A stretch of 64,000 nucleotides of DNA from an uncultured Bacilli bacterium (GCA_934162665.1 CAKPJN010000007.1:7995-71994); one strand, 5' to 3'. Counted from the stretch's first letter, positions 34,076-43,912 are shown. A program made the numbers and translations. The notes: generated by a model from the letters alone, not told the origin.

Positions 34076-37000
34076 CATAAATTGATCTTCTAGTTTTTCT
34101 AGAGGTTCTTCATCTATAAATTGATTTTCTAATTCGAAATCAACATCTCTATATTGTTTACTACCAGTACCTGCAGGTATTAATTTACCAATAATTACAT
34201 TTTCCTTTAGGCCAGCTAATGGATCAACTTTTCCTCTTATTGCGGCATCTGTTAAGATACGAGTTGTTTCTTGGAATGATGCTGCTGATAAGAATGAATC
34301 AGTTTCAAGTGCAGCCTTTGTAATACCAAGAAGAATAGGTTTACCAAGTGCTGGTTTTTTACCCTTAATAACTGTTTCTTTATTTTCATCTGTAAATTCA
34401 CGGAAATTAACAAGTGCTCCTGGAATAAGTTTAGTATCTCCACCATCAACTATTCTAATCTTAGAAATCATTCTACGTGCAATAATTTCAACGTGCTTAT
34501 CAGATATATCAACACCTTGAGAACGATAAGTATATTGTACTTCTTTTAGAATATATTCTTGAGTAGTAATAGGATCAGTAACAGCAAGTAATTCTTTAGG
34601 AGAAATAGCTCCTTCAGTTAATTTTTGACCACAAACTACTTCTTGTCCCTTTTCTACACAAATCTTAGCTCCATAATTAGAAACATGTTCTTTAGTCTCT
34701 AACTTATTAGTAATACTAATCTTATATTTACCATGATCTTCTTTAATCTTACTTACAGTACCATCAATTTCAGCAATTGTTGCTTTTCCTTTAGGATTAC
34801 GTGCTTCGAATAATTCTTGAACACGTGGAAGACCTTGAGTAATATCTTCTCCGCCAGCAACTCCACCAGTATGGAATGTACGCATTGTAAGCTGAGTACC
34901 AGGCTCACCAATAGATTGAGCAGCCATAACACCAACAGCTTCTCCAATCTCAACTAAGTTACCAGTAGCTAAGTTTCTACCATAACATTTTTGACAAACA
35001 CCATTTTGTGTTGCACAAGTTAAAATTGTACGAATTTCTACTTCTTTAATACCAGCTGCAATAATCTTTTCAGCCATAGACTCTGTAATCATTTGAAGTT
35101 TATCAACAATAACTTCTTTTGTCTCAGGATTAATAATCTTCTTATTAGCATATCTACCAACAATACGATCATATAATTTTTCAATTACTGCTCCTGTTTT
35201 TTCATTAACAAAGTCACGAACAACAACACCTTGATCTGTACCACAGTCTTCTTCTCTAACTATCATATCTTGACTAACATCAACTAAACGACGAGTTAAG
35301 TAACCAGAATCTGCAGTCTTTAATGCTGTATCTGCAAGACCTTTACGAGTACCATGTGTAGATAAGAAGAATTCAGAAACTGAAAGTCCTTCTTTAAATG
35401 AAGATAATACTGGAATTTCTACTGACTCACCATTAGGCTTTGCCATAATACCACGCATACCAGCAACTTGTGTAAAGTTTGAAATATTACCACGAGCTTT
35501 AGAATGCATCATCATAAAGATTGGGTTATCTTCATCACTATTAGCAATTTCCTCAAGTTCAGCTTGAACTTTATCTTTTGCTCCATTCCATGTTTCAATT
35601 ACTTTAGAATATCTTTCTTCTTCAGTAATTAAACCACGTTTATATTGTTTATTAATTTTATCAACTACTTTTTGAGCTTCTTCTACAATTTCATTTTTAT
35701 GTTTACTAGTTTCAACATCAGAAAGTGAAATAGTAATACCAGCAATAGTAGAATATTTAAATCCTAAATCTTTTAAGTTATCTAACATTGTAGAAGTTTC
35801 TGTAGTTTTATATCTTTTAAATACTTGAGCAATTATTTTCTCTAATGTATTTTTAACAAAAGGTTTAACTAAAGGCATTTCCTTAATAGCTTCAGGTATA
35901 TTTACACCTTTTTCTAAGAAATATTTATTAGGTGTAATATTTTGAATATTATCATCTGTTGGTTCATTAATAAATGCAAACGAATCAGGAAGAATTTCAT
36001 TAAATTTAATTTTTCCAACAGTAGTAACTAAATATTTACCTTTTTGAGTCTCAGTAAATAATTTATGTTTGAAAGAATCAACTGGAATAGCAATACGAGT
36101 ATGTAATGTTAATTCACGTCTTTCATAAGCCATTAACGCTTCATTAGTATTTTTAAATACACGACCTTCTCCATCTTCTCCAGATTTTTCCATTGTAATG
36201 TAATAGTTACCTAAAACCATATCTTGAGAAGGTGTAACAATAGGATCACCACTCTTTGGATGTAAGATGTTATTAGACCCAAGCATTAAAAGTCTAGCTT
36301 CAGCTTGAGCTTCTTCTGATAAAGGAACGTGAACAGCCATTTGATCTCCATCGAAATCTGCATTAAAAGCAGGGCAAACTAATGGATGTAATCTAATAGC
36401 CTTACCACCAACTAAAATTGGTTCAAATGCTTGAATACCAAGTCTATGTAAAGTTGGTGCACGGTTCAACATAACAGGATGTTCTTTAATAACTTCTTCA
36501 ACAATATCCCAAACAACAGGATCTTGATTATCTATAAGTCTTTTAGCAGCTTTAATATTATGTGCAATATCTTTACTAACTAATCCATTTATAACATGTG
36601 GTTTGAAAAGTTCAAGTGCCATTTCTTTAGGAATACCACATTGATACATTTTTAAAGATGGCCCAACAACGATAACAGAACGACCAGAATAGTCAACACG
36701 TTTTCCTAATAAGTTCTGACGGAAACGTCCTTGTTTACCCTTTAACATGCTAGAAAGTGATTTCAAAGCACGATTCCCGGCACCAGTAACACTTCTTCCA
36801 CGACGTCCATTATCAAATAATGCATCCACTGCTTCTTGTAACATACGTTTTTCATTTTGAATAATAATACCAGGAGCACCTAAATCAATAAGTTTTTTCA
36901 AACGATTATTACGATTTATTACACGTCTATATAAATCATTCAAATCACTTGTTGCAAATCTACCACCATCAAGTTGAATCATTGGACGAAGTTCAGGTGG

Positions 37001-37702
37001 AATAACAGGAATACAATCAAGAATCATCCATTCAGGTTTATTTCCAGACTTATAAAAAGCATCTAAAACATCAAGTCTCTTTAATAAACGAGTTCTTTTT
37101 TGACCTTGAGCATTTTCTAATTCTTTAGTAATTTCATCAATATCAGCTTTAAGATCAACTTTCTTTAAAAGTTCTTTAATCGCTTCAGCTCCCATACCTA
37201 CTTTGAATCCATTACCATATTTTTCATAATATGCACGATATTCTTTTTCAGATAAAGTTTGTTTATTTTCTAAAGGCGCATTACCCTTATCGATAACAAC
37301 ATAACTAACGAAGTATAATACTTCTTCCAAATCTCTTGGACTCATATCAAGTACAAGACCCATACGAGATGGAACACCTTTAAAGAACCAAATATGAGAA
37401 ACAGGAGAAGCTAACTCAATATGTCCCATACGTTCACGACGAACTTTAGAACGAGTAACTTCAACTCCACATCTATCACATACTATATTTTTATAACGTA
37501 CACGTTTATATTTACCACATGCACATTCAAAATCTTTTGTAGGTCCAAATATTTTCTCACAAAATAATCCATCACGTTCAGGCCTAAGAGTACGATAATT
37601 AATAGTTTCAGGTTTTTTTACTTCTCCATAAGACCATTCACGTATTTTTTCAGGAGAAGCTATACCAATTTTTAATGCTTCAAACTTATTTACTTCTATC
37701 AT
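34070..37702 (-). CDS. rpoC: RNA polymerase subunit beta'
   Basis: A 1210-residue catalytic subunit. The N-terminal zinc ribbon (CACGKYKRVRYKNIVCDRCG), the active-site magnesium motif NADFDGDQMAVHVPLS, the trigger loop region containing GTQLTMRTFHTGGVAGG and the second zinc site (CATQNGVCQKCYG) are all intact. The length is normal for Bacilli. Its ATG overlaps the rpoB stop (TAATG). It forms the core enzyme with RpoB and the alpha subunits encoded elsewhere. Confidence 0.99.
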   Translation of the reverse strand: MIEVNKFEALKIGIASPEKIREWSYGEVKKPETINYRTLRPERDGLFCEKIFGPTKDFECACGKYKRVRYKNIVCDRCGVEVTRSKVRRERMGHIELASPVSHIWFFKGVPSRMGLVLDMSPRDLEEVLYFVSYVVIDKGNAPLENKQTLSEKEYRAYYEKYGNGFKVGMGAEAIKELLKKVDLKADIDEITKELENAQGQKRTRLLKRLDVLDAFYKSGNKPEWMILDCIPVIPPELRPMIQLDGGRFATSDLNDLYRRVINRNNRLKKLIDLGAPGIIIQNEKRMLQEAVDALFDNGRRGRSVTGAGNRALKSLSSMLKGKQGRFRQNLLGKRVDYSGRSVIVVGPSLKMYQCGIPKEMALELFKPHVINGLVSKDIAHNIKAAKRLIDNQDPVVWDIVEEVIKEHPVMLNRAPTLHRLGIQAFEPILVGGKAIRLHPLVCPAFNADFDGDQMAVHVPLSEEAQAEARLLMLGSNNILHPKSGDPIVTPSQDMVLGNYYITMEKSGEDGEGRVFKNTNEALMAYERRELTLHTRIAIPVDSFKHKLFTETQKGKYLVTTVGKIKFNEILPDSFAFINEPTDDNIQNITPNKYFLEKGVNIPEAIKEMPLVKPFVKNTLEKIIAQVFKRYKTTETSTMLDNLKDLGFKYSTIAGITISLSDVETSKHKNEIVEEAQKVVDKINKQYKRGLITEEERYSKVIETWNGAKDKVQAELEEIANSDEDNPIFMMMHSKARGNISNFTQVAGMRGIMAKPNGESVEIPVLSSFKEGLSVSEFFLSTHGTRKGLADTALKTADSGYLTRRLVDVSQDMIVREEDCGTDQGVVVRDFVNEKTGAVIEKLYDRIVGRYANKKIINPETKEVIVDKLQMITESMAEKIIAAGIKEVEIRTILTCATQNGVCQKCYGRNLATGNLVEIGEAVGVMAAQSIGEPGTQLTMRTFHTGGVAGGEDITQGLPRVQELFEARNPKGKATIAEIDGTVSKIKEDHGKYKISITNKLETKEHVSNYGAKICVEKGQEVVCGQKLTEGAISPKELLAVTDPITTQEYILKEVQYTYRSQGVDISDKHVEIIARRMISKIRIVDGGDTKLIPGALVNFREFTDENKETVIKGKKPALGKPILLGITKAALETDSFLSAASFQETTRILTDAAIRGKVDPLAGLKENVIIGKLIPAGTGSKQYRDVDFELENQFIDEEPLEKLEDQFME

Positions 37703-40700
37703 TAAATATCAGCTCCTTCCTCTATATCTTCATCTTCCATAAATTCATAATCATCATCGAACTCATCAGGTTCTTCATCTAATTCTTCATCATCCATTTC
37801 ATCATCAAAATCATATTCAAGTTGAGAATTAGAATTTTCTTTACTATCTAAATTATTTTTATCAGCAGGAGCATCTAACTCATCAATAGATAATTTAATA
37901 TCTTCTTTATCTTCTGCTTCTTCTATTTCTTTAAGTTCTAAAGCTTGTCCTTCATTATTAATGATAGAAACATCAAGTCCTAATGCTTGGAACTCTTTCA
38001 TAAGAACTCTAAATGATTCTGGAACACCAGCTTGATCAATTTCTTGACCTTTAATAATTGATTCGTAAACTTTAACACGTCCAACTACATCATCAGACTT
38101 AACAGTAAGTATTTCTTGTAATGTATGAGCTGCACCATAAGCATATAATGCCCAAACTTCCATTTCTCCAAATCTTTGTCCACCAAATTGAGCTTTACCA
38201 CCAAGTGGTTGTTGTGTAACTAAAGAGTAAGGACCTGTAGAACGTGCGTGTAATTTATCATCAACCATGTGATGTAGTTTAATCATATACATTACACCAA
38301 CTGATATACGATTATCGAATGGTTCACCAGTACGACCATCATATAAAACAGTCTTACCATCTTCATCCATTCCAGCTTCTTTCATCATATCTTGAATATC
38401 ATCTATATGAGCACCATCAAATACTGGAGTAGCAATATGTACACCTAATTTTTTAGCAGCCATACCCATATGAATTTCAAGAATTTGACCTAAGTTCATA
38501 CGAGAAGGAACACCTTGTGGATTAAGCATAATATCAACTGGAGTACCATCAGGCATATATGGCATATCTTCTTGTGGAAGAATAAGTGAAATAACACCCT
38601 TATTACCATGACGTCCAGACATCTTATCTCCAACTTGGATTTTACGTTTTTGAATTATATAAACACGAATTACTTTTGAAACACCTGCTGGTAATTCATC
38701 ATTATCTTTTCTTGTATAAATTTTAATATCATGAACAATACCATCTCCACCGTGTGGAACACGAAGTGATGTATCACGAACTTCACGAGTCTTCTCTCCA
38801 AAAATAGCATGTAATAATTTTTCTTCAGAAGTAAGTTCAGCCATTCCCTTAGGAGTTACTTTTCCTACTAAAATGTCTCCCTCTTTAACTTCTGTTCCAA
38901 TTGTTATAATACCATTTTCATCCAAATTGCGACGAGCTTCTTCACTAACATTAGGTATATCTCTAGTAATTTCTTCAGGGCCAAGTTTAGTCTCGCGACA
39001 TTGCATCTCATAATCTTCTAAGTGAAGTGATGTAAATTTATCATCTTTAACTAAATTTTCATTTAAGATAACAGCATCTTCATAGTTATAACCATTAAAT
39101 GTCATAAATGCAACTGTCATATTTTTACCTAAAGCAAGTTCACCTTTATCAGTTGAGTTTCCATCAGCTAAAATTGTCTTATCGGCAATAACTTTATCAC
39201 CAACATGAACAATTGGTCTTTGATGTGAACAAATACTAGAGTTAGCTAATTCAAAGTTAGATAAGTAGTAAGTATCTCTATCTTTTGCATTTTTAACAAC
39301 AATTTTCTTAGCATCAACGTATTCAACAATACCATCAGCTTTAGCAACTATTTCAACACCAGAATCCTTAGCTGCAATAAATTCAACACCAGTTCCAATA
39401 AATGGAGCTTCTGTTTTAATTAAAGGCATAGCTTGACGTTGCATGTTTGCTCCCATTGAAGCACGAGTAGCGTCATCATGTTCCAAGAATGGAATACAAC
39501 TTGTTGTTACAGATACAACTTGTTGTGGAGATACGTCAATATAGTCAACTTGTTCTGGTTTAGCTAAAATGTTTTCACCACGGAAACGTGCATTAACATT
39601 TTCATCAATAATAACATTTGATTCATCAGTATTAACAGTAGATTGAGAAATGATATAATCTAATTCTTCATCTGCTGTTAAATAATGTACTTCATCTGTA
39701 ATTTGTGAATTAACAACTTTACGATATGGAGTTTGAACAAATCCATATTCATCTATTCTTGCATAACTTGCAAGAGAAGTAATAAGACCTATATTTGGAC
39801 CTTCAGGAGATTCAATAGGACAAATTCTACCATAATGTGATGAATTAACATCACGAACTTCAACACCAGCTCTATCACGAGAAAGTCCACCTGGACCTAA
39901 AGCTGATAAACGACGTTTGTTAGTAAGTTCTGCAATAGGGTTAGTTTGATCCATGAATTGTGAAAGTTGTGAACTACCAAAGAATTCTTTCATAGCAGCA
40001 GTAACAGGGCGAATATTAATTAAAGTCTTTGGAGTAACTTCTTCCATCTCTTGAGTAGTCATTCTTTCACGAATAACACGTTCCATACGAGAAACACCAA
40101 TTCTAAATTGATTTTGTAAAAGCTCACCAACTTGACGAATACGTCTATTTCCTAAATGATCGATTTCATCAAAGTTACCAACACCATGTAATAAATTTAA
40201 ATAATATGAAACAGAAGCATAAACATCTGAAATTGTAAGTCTCTTAACATCAATGTCTTGATCATTACCAATAACGATAATCTTTTTCTTTTTATCACTA
40301 GGATCAACAATTTTAATTTCTTGAACTTTATTATAACTATCTAATTCTTCATTAACAGTAAGCTCTTTTAAACCATAACCCTTAGATAAAATATCTTTTA
40401 ATTGTTCTAAATTAGCTTTAGTAATAACAGTTCCTTTTTCAAAAACTACATTATCACCATCTTTAATATCTTCAGCTAATGTTTGATTTAATAAACGAGA
40501 TACAACATTTAATTTACGATTAAACTTATATCTACCAACTTTAGCTAAATCATATCTAAATTCATCAAAAAATCTAGTAATAATTTGATTCTTTGAAGAA
40601 TCTAAAGTAGCTGGCTCTCCAGGTCTTAATTTTTCATAAATTTCAATTAATGCTTCATCTGTATTCTTAGTAGAATCTTTCGCAATTGTATTCTTTAAAT

Positions 40701-41346
40701 AATCATCTTCACCAAAAGTCTTAAGAATATCTTCATCACTAGATAATCCAAATGCTCTAAGTAAAGTAGTTAAAGTTACTTTTCTAGTACGATCAATTCT
40801 AACATACAAAACGTCTCTTGCATCAGTTTCAAATTCTAACCAGGTTCCACGATTTGGAATTATTTGAGAAGTTATCAATTCACGTCCATTTTTATCAATT
40901 TCATGATTAAAATAAACACTAGGTGAACGAACTAATTGAGAAACAATAACACGTTCAGCACCATTAATGATAAAAGTTCCACTATCTGTCATTATAGGCA
41001 TATCACCCATAAATATTTCTTGTTCTTTAACTTCACCAGATTCACGGTTAAATAAACGAACATCAACTTTTAAAGGAGCAGAATAAGTTGATTCTCTATC
41101 TTTACTTTCTTTAATTGAAAATCTAGGTTCATCAAAATGATAATCACCAAATTCAAGCGATAAAGTTCCAGAGAAATTTTCTACTGGAAATAAGTCATCA
41201 AATACTTCTTTAATACCGTTTTCAATAAACCAATTGTAAGACTTTTTCTGAATTTCAAGTAAGCCTTTTAACTCATAAGTATTTTTAATTCTTGAGAAAT
41301 TTCTTCTCTCTCTGTAGTCACCATATTTTACTGTTTTATATGCCAC
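37702..41346 (-). CDS. rpoB: RNA polymerase subunit beta, Asn at the rifampicin His526 position
   Basis: A 1214-residue subunit. The GTG at 41346 is chosen because GGGGTGA lies seven bases upstream. The rifampicin pocket reads GSSQLSQFMDQTNPIAEL, then TNKRRLSALGPGG: the residue matching E. coli His526 is Asn (codon AAC at 39919-39921, residue about 476). His526 changes give resistance, and Asn here is known in naturally rifampicin-insensitive Mollicutes. The C-terminus has an acidic tail of about 70 residues (EEPDEFDDDYEFMEDEDIEE), longer than usual. Followed by rpoC. Confidence 0.99.
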   Translation of the reverse strand: MAYKTVKYGDYRERRNFSRIKNTYELKGLLEIQKKSYNWFIENGIKEVFDDLFPVENFSGTLSLEFGDYHFDEPRFSIKESKDRESTYSAPLKVDVRLFNRESGEVKEQEIFMGDMPIMTDSGTFIINGAERVIVSQLVRSPSVYFNHEIDKNGRELITSQIIPNRGTWLEFETDARDVLYVRIDRTRKVTLTTLLRAFGLSSDEDILKTFGEDDYLKNTIAKDSTKNTDEALIEIYEKLRPGEPATLDSSKNQIITRFFDEFRYDLAKVGRYKFNRKLNVVSRLLNQTLAEDIKDGDNVVFEKGTVITKANLEQLKDILSKGYGLKELTVNEELDSYNKVQEIKIVDPSDKKKKIIVIGNDQDIDVKRLTISDVYASVSYYLNLLHGVGNFDEIDHLGNRRIRQVGELLQNQFRIGVSRMERVIRERMTTQEMEEVTPKTLINIRPVTAAMKEFFGSSQLSQFMDQTNPIAELTNKRRLSALGPGGLSRDRAGVEVRDVNSSHYGRICPIESPEGPNIGLITSLASYARIDEYGFVQTPYRKVVNSQITDEVHYLTADEELDYIISQSTVNTDESNVIIDENVNARFRGENILAKPEQVDYIDVSPQQVVSVTTSCIPFLEHDDATRASMGANMQRQAMPLIKTEAPFIGTGVEFIAAKDSGVEIVAKADGIVEYVDAKKIVVKNAKDRDTYYLSNFELANSSICSHQRPIVHVGDKVIADKTILADGNSTDKGELALGKNMTVAFMTFNGYNYEDAVILNENLVKDDKFTSLHLEDYEMQCRETKLGPEEITRDIPNVSEEARRNLDENGIITIGTEVKEGDILVGKVTPKGMAELTSEEKLLHAIFGEKTREVRDTSLRVPHGGDGIVHDIKIYTRKDNDELPAGVSKVIRVYIIQKRKIQVGDKMSGRHGNKGVISLILPQEDMPYMPDGTPVDIMLNPQGVPSRMNLGQILEIHMGMAAKKLGVHIATPVFDGAHIDDIQDMMKEAGMDEDGKTVLYDGRTGEPFDNRISVGVMYMIKLHHMVDDKLHARSTGPYSLVTQQPLGGKAQFGGQRFGEMEVWALYAYGAAHTLQEILTVKSDDVVGRVKVYESIIKGQEIDQAGVPESFRVLMKEFQALGLDVSIINNEGQALELKEIEEAEDKEDIKLSIDELDAPADKNNLDSKENSNSQLEYDFDDEMDDEELDEEPDEFDDDYEFMEDEDIEEGADI

Positions 41347-41416
41347 TATACATTCACCCCTATACATAATAATAATTCAAAGAATATATCTATAAAAAAT
41401 ACATCGCCAATTTATA

Positions 41417-41445
41417 TTAATAGCATAAATCTAGCAATTAGTCAA
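41417..41445 (-). promoter_or_regulatory. Promoter of rpoBC
   Basis: TTGACT (41440-41445), 17-base spacer ending in TGC, and TATTAA (41417-41422) on the minus strand, so it is also an extended -10. The -35 box lies at the stop-codon region of the methyltransferase gene. rpoBC therefore has its own promoter. Confidence 0.75.
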
Positions 41446-42030
41446 TTATAAACTACATTTAATTATAAAAAATCCTTTGCTTTTTTCAAGTACTTCTACA
41501 GTATACTGTTTTTTTAAGTCGATTATTAGCGATTTAGCTCCTTGCTCCTTACGAATGACTAAAAAAAGTTTGCCATCAGTATCTAAATAATTTTTCGCAT
41601 TCATCACTATTTCATAAACGATTTTTTTACCAGCCCTTATTGGAGGATTAGTAACAATTGAGGAATATTTAGAGGAAACATTTTCATAACAATTACTTTC
41701 AAAAACACAAGCATCATCAACATGATTTTCAACTAAATTTCTCTTTGCTAAATGCAAAGCACGAAGATTAACATCAACCATATCAACATGAGCTTTAGTA
41801 ATCTTGCCTAGAACAACACCAAATACTCCATAGCCGCAACCCATATCTAGAATTTTGCCTCCAACTTCTTCAAGCGGGATTGCATCAAGAAGAAGTCTAC
41901 TGCCAAAATCCAAACCATCTTTCGAAAATACTCCATTATCAGTAAAGAATGTAAATTTACACCCTCTTACAAAGCATTCAGTCTTTCTAACATTACTAGG
42001 TAAATCATCATTAGTAAAATATTGCCCCAT
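41446..42030 (-). CDS. RsmC/YbxB-like class I methyltransferase
   Basis: A 194-residue protein. SAM-binding motif I is ILDMGCGYGVFGVVLGK, motif II VDMVDVNLRALHLAKRN, and the catalytic motif IVTNPPIRAGKK; the NPP(I/F)xxGK signature belongs to the RsmC/RlmG group that methylates guanine N2 in rRNA. Bacillus YbxB, of the same size and at the same place between rplL and rpoB, is the close match. The substrate (16S rRNA) is inferred. It is preceded by two terminator hairpins, so its own promoter may lie in that gap. Confidence 0.88.
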   Translation of the reverse strand: MGQYFTNDDLPSNVRKTECFVRGCKFTFFTDNGVFSKDGLDFGSRLLLDAIPLEEVGGKILDMGCGYGVFGVVLGKITKAHVDMVDVNLRALHLAKRNLVENHVDDACVFESNCYENVSSKYSSIVTNPPIRAGKKIVYEIVMNAKNYLDTDGKLFLVIRKEQGAKSLIIDLKKQYTVEVLEKSKGFFIIKCSL

Positions 42031-42050
42031 TTTATCGCCTCAAAAATAAA

Positions 42051-42088
42051 AAGAAAGAGAAAACTAAACAAAAATTATTAGTTTTCTC
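42051..42088 (-). terminator. Second hairpin between rplL and the methyltransferase gene
   Basis: GAGAAAACTAA and TTAGTTTTCTC pair perfectly over 11 bp (10-base loop), with TTTCTTTTTATTTTT on the minus strand. It stands only about 20 bases before the methyltransferase start, a position fitting a terminator or an attenuator. Confidence 0.75.
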
Positions 42089-42159
42089 CCTTTCGTAAAC
42101 ATATAATACACGAAATTGTTTAATATGTCAAACATTTTTTTAATTTTTTTCAATATAAA

Positions 42160-42189
42160 TAAAAAAAAGAAGTTAATTACTTAACTTCT
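42160..42189 (-). terminator. Terminator after rplL
   Basis: AGAAGTTAA and TTAACTTCT form a 9-bp stem with a TTAC loop, followed by T8 on the minus strand. The rplL stop lies in the hairpin. Confidence 0.85.
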
Positions 42190-42545
42190 ACAGTAGCTCC
42201 AGCTTCTTCTAGCTTAGCTTTAATTTCATCAGCTTCACTAGCAGGAATATTTTCCTTAACTGCGCCATTATTATCAACGATATCTTTAGATTCTTTTAAT
42301 CCTAAACCAGTAATTTCTTTAACAACCTTAATAACTGCAACTTTAGCAGCTCCAGCATCAGCGATTGATACAGTAACTGTACTAGGAGCAGCATCAGCAC
42401 TTCCAGCAGCTGGTGCAGCAGCAACAGCTACAGCTGAAGGATCAACTCCAAATTCCTCCTTCATTGCATCTACTAATTCTTTAATTTCTAATAAATTCAT
42501 TTCTTTTAAACTACTGATAAAATCTTCTTTTGTTAATTTAGCCAT
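42177..42545 (-). CDS. rplL: Ribosomal protein L7/L12
   Basis: A 122-residue stalk protein. N-terminal dimerisation helices (FISSLKEMNLLEIKELVDAM), an Ala-rich hinge (AVAVAAAPAAGS) and the C-terminal factor-binding domain (KVAVIKVVKEITGLGLKESK, then ASEADEIKAKLEEAGATVEVK). It recruits translation GTPases. Normal size; AAGGAGGATTAG precedes the ATG. It follows rplJ by 27 bases. Confidence 0.99.
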   Translation of the reverse strand: MAKLTKEDFISSLKEMNLLEIKELVDAMKEEFGVDPSAVAVAAAPAAGSADAAPSTVTVSIADAGAAKVAVIKVVKEITGLGLKESKDIVDNNGAVKENIPASEADEIKAKLEEAGATVEVK

Positions 42546-42572
42546 TTTCTAATCCTCCTTATTTTTTAATAA

Positions 42573-43064
42573 TTAATTTTCTTTTTGTTGACTATATAAG
42601 TCTAAGCAAATTGATAAGTCTCTTGCTATTCCAATCATACCGCCAGCAAGCATAGTAAGTAATCCATCTCTTGATGGTATTGTAGCATATTCTGCAAGTT
42701 TAGCTTGATCTGCCTTTGCTCCATCTACAATCCCTACTTTTAAAACTAATGCTGGGTGATCTTTAGCAAAATCTGATAAAACCTTAATTGGTGCTATTTG
42801 ATCTTCACCATAAGCTAAAGCACTTGGACCAGCTAAAGCTTCATTAAGATCAATATTTAAATCGTTAAAAGCTCGAGTCATTAAAGTATTTTTGTATACT
42901 TTATAATCAGAACTAGATTCTCTTAACTTACAACGTAATTCTTTTGCTTCACTATCAGTGATACCACGATAATCAAACAAAACAATAGTATTAGCATTAT
43001 TAACGCGATCTTTGATCTCATCAATAACAGCTTGTTTTTGCTTTAAGATTTTCTCACTTGCCAT
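42573..43064 (-). CDS. rplJ: Ribosomal protein L10
   Basis: A 163-residue protein that anchors L7/L12 dimers to 23S rRNA. The ATG at 43064 (MASEKILKQKQAVIDEIKDR) is chosen because GAGGAGG lies seven bases upstream; a longer open frame starts inside the leader and is not the real start. Conserved: TIVLFDYRGITDSEAKELR and a C-terminal stalk helix (IGIARDLSICLDLYSQQ). Its expression is probably controlled by the L10 leader just upstream. Confidence 0.98.
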   Translation of the reverse strand: MASEKILKQKQAVIDEIKDRVNNANTIVLFDYRGITDSEAKELRCKLRESSSDYKVYKNTLMTRAFNDLNIDLNEALAGPSALAYGEDQIAPIKVLSDFAKDHPALVLKVGIVDGAKADQAKLAEYATIPSRDGLLTMLAGGMIGIARDLSICLDLYSQQKEN

Positions 43065-43192
43065 AACACACCTCCTCATATATTTAGGGATGCCATATAA
43101 AAAGTCCTTGCATATAGACACAAGAACTTTCAATTACTACTAAGTCCTCGGTAGGATTTACATTTACCTACTGTCTATGGCACCAATAAATT
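43065..43192 (-). promoter_or_regulatory. Ribosomal protein L10 leader
   Basis: The 128-base 5' untranslated region of rplJ-rplL holds the L10 leader signature: CCTACCGAGGACTTAGTAG is preceded by AGGTAAATG-type pairing partners (GTAGGTA ... TACC) and followed by a long stem that includes AAGTTCTTGTG and GCAAGGACTTT, then the ribosome-binding site. In Bacillota an L10-L12 complex binds this RNA and represses the operon. Identified from motif and position. Confidence 0.8.
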
Positions 43193-43198
43193 GTCTTT

Positions 43199-43227
43199 AT
43201 TATATACTATAAAATTTTATTTGTCAA
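43199..43227 (-). promoter_or_regulatory. Consensus promoter of rplJL
   Basis: TTGACA (43222-43227), exactly 17 bases, TATAAT (43199-43204) on the minus strand: a perfect sigma-A promoter whose -35 box lies in the last codons of rplA. Confidence 0.92.
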
Positions 43228-43912
43228 AATTATTTTCAATTTTAATTCCAGGACCCATAGTAGAAGCTATTGAAATATTTTTAACATATTCCCCTTTTAC
43301 AGTTGCAGGTTTAATTTTAATAATTGTAGAAACAAATGCATTTAAGTTTTCTAATAAGTCTTCTTCAGAGAAAGAAACCTTACCAATAACGCCATGTACG
43401 TTTCCAAAACTATCTGTTCTATATTCAACACGACCAGCTTTTACTTCTGAAACTGCTTTTGCAACATCCATAGTAACAGTACCTGTTTTAGGGTTTGGCA
43501 TTAAACCTTTTGGTCCTAAAACACGACCTAATTTACCAAGAAGTGGCATCATATCAGGAGTAGCTATCATTGTATCAAAATCAAACCAATTTTCTTTTTC
43601 TATTTTCTCAAGCATATCAGTATCACCAACAAAGTCAGCACCTGCATCTTTTGCTTCTTGAGCTTTTGGACCTCTAGCAATAACTAGTACTCTATTAACT
43701 TTACCAGTTCCCTTTGGAAGTGTAATTGCACCTCTTAATTGTTGATCAGCCTTTTTAGTATCAAGATTTAATCTCATAGCTATTTCAACTGATCCATCAA
43801 AAGAACTAGTAGAAGTTTCTTTAACTAATTTAACTGCTTCTTCTCTTGAATATAATTTATTCTTTTCAATTTTAGAAACAGCGTTAGTATATTTTTTACT
43901 TCTTCTTTTCAT
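43217..43912 (-). CDS. rplA: Ribosomal protein L1
   Basis: A 231-residue large-subunit protein of the L1 stalk, which moves deacylated tRNA. MKRRSKKYTNAVSKIEKNKL, ALTLPKGTGK-type segment (AITLPKGTGKVNRVLVIARG), MPLLGKLGRVLGPKGLMPNP and GKVSFSEEDLLENLNAFV are conserved. AAGGAGGAATT precedes the ATG. The 70-base rplK-rplA gap can fold and may contain the L1 autoregulatory site; not proven. The promoter for rplJ lies inside its 3' end. Confidence 0.98.
   Translation of the reverse strand: MKRRSKKYTNAVSKIEKNKLYSREEAVKLVKETSTSSFDGSVEIAMRLNLDTKKADQQLRGAITLPKGTGKVNRVLVIARGPKAQEAKDAGADFVGDTDMLEKIEKENWFDFDTMIATPDMMPLLGKLGRVLGPKGLMPNPKTGTVTMDVAKAVSEVKAGRVEYRTDSFGNVHGVIGKVSFSEEDLLENLNAFVSTIIKIKPATVKGEYVKNISIASTMGPGIKIENNFDK

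Noticed and set aside
43065..43133. Upstream-extended rplJ start
   Set aside because: It would place the N-terminus inside the L10 leader; the ribosome-binding site GAGGAGG fits only the ATG at 43064.
43191..43661. Long plus-strand frame inside rplA
   Set aside because: It is an antisense shadow of the conserved rplA coding sequence.
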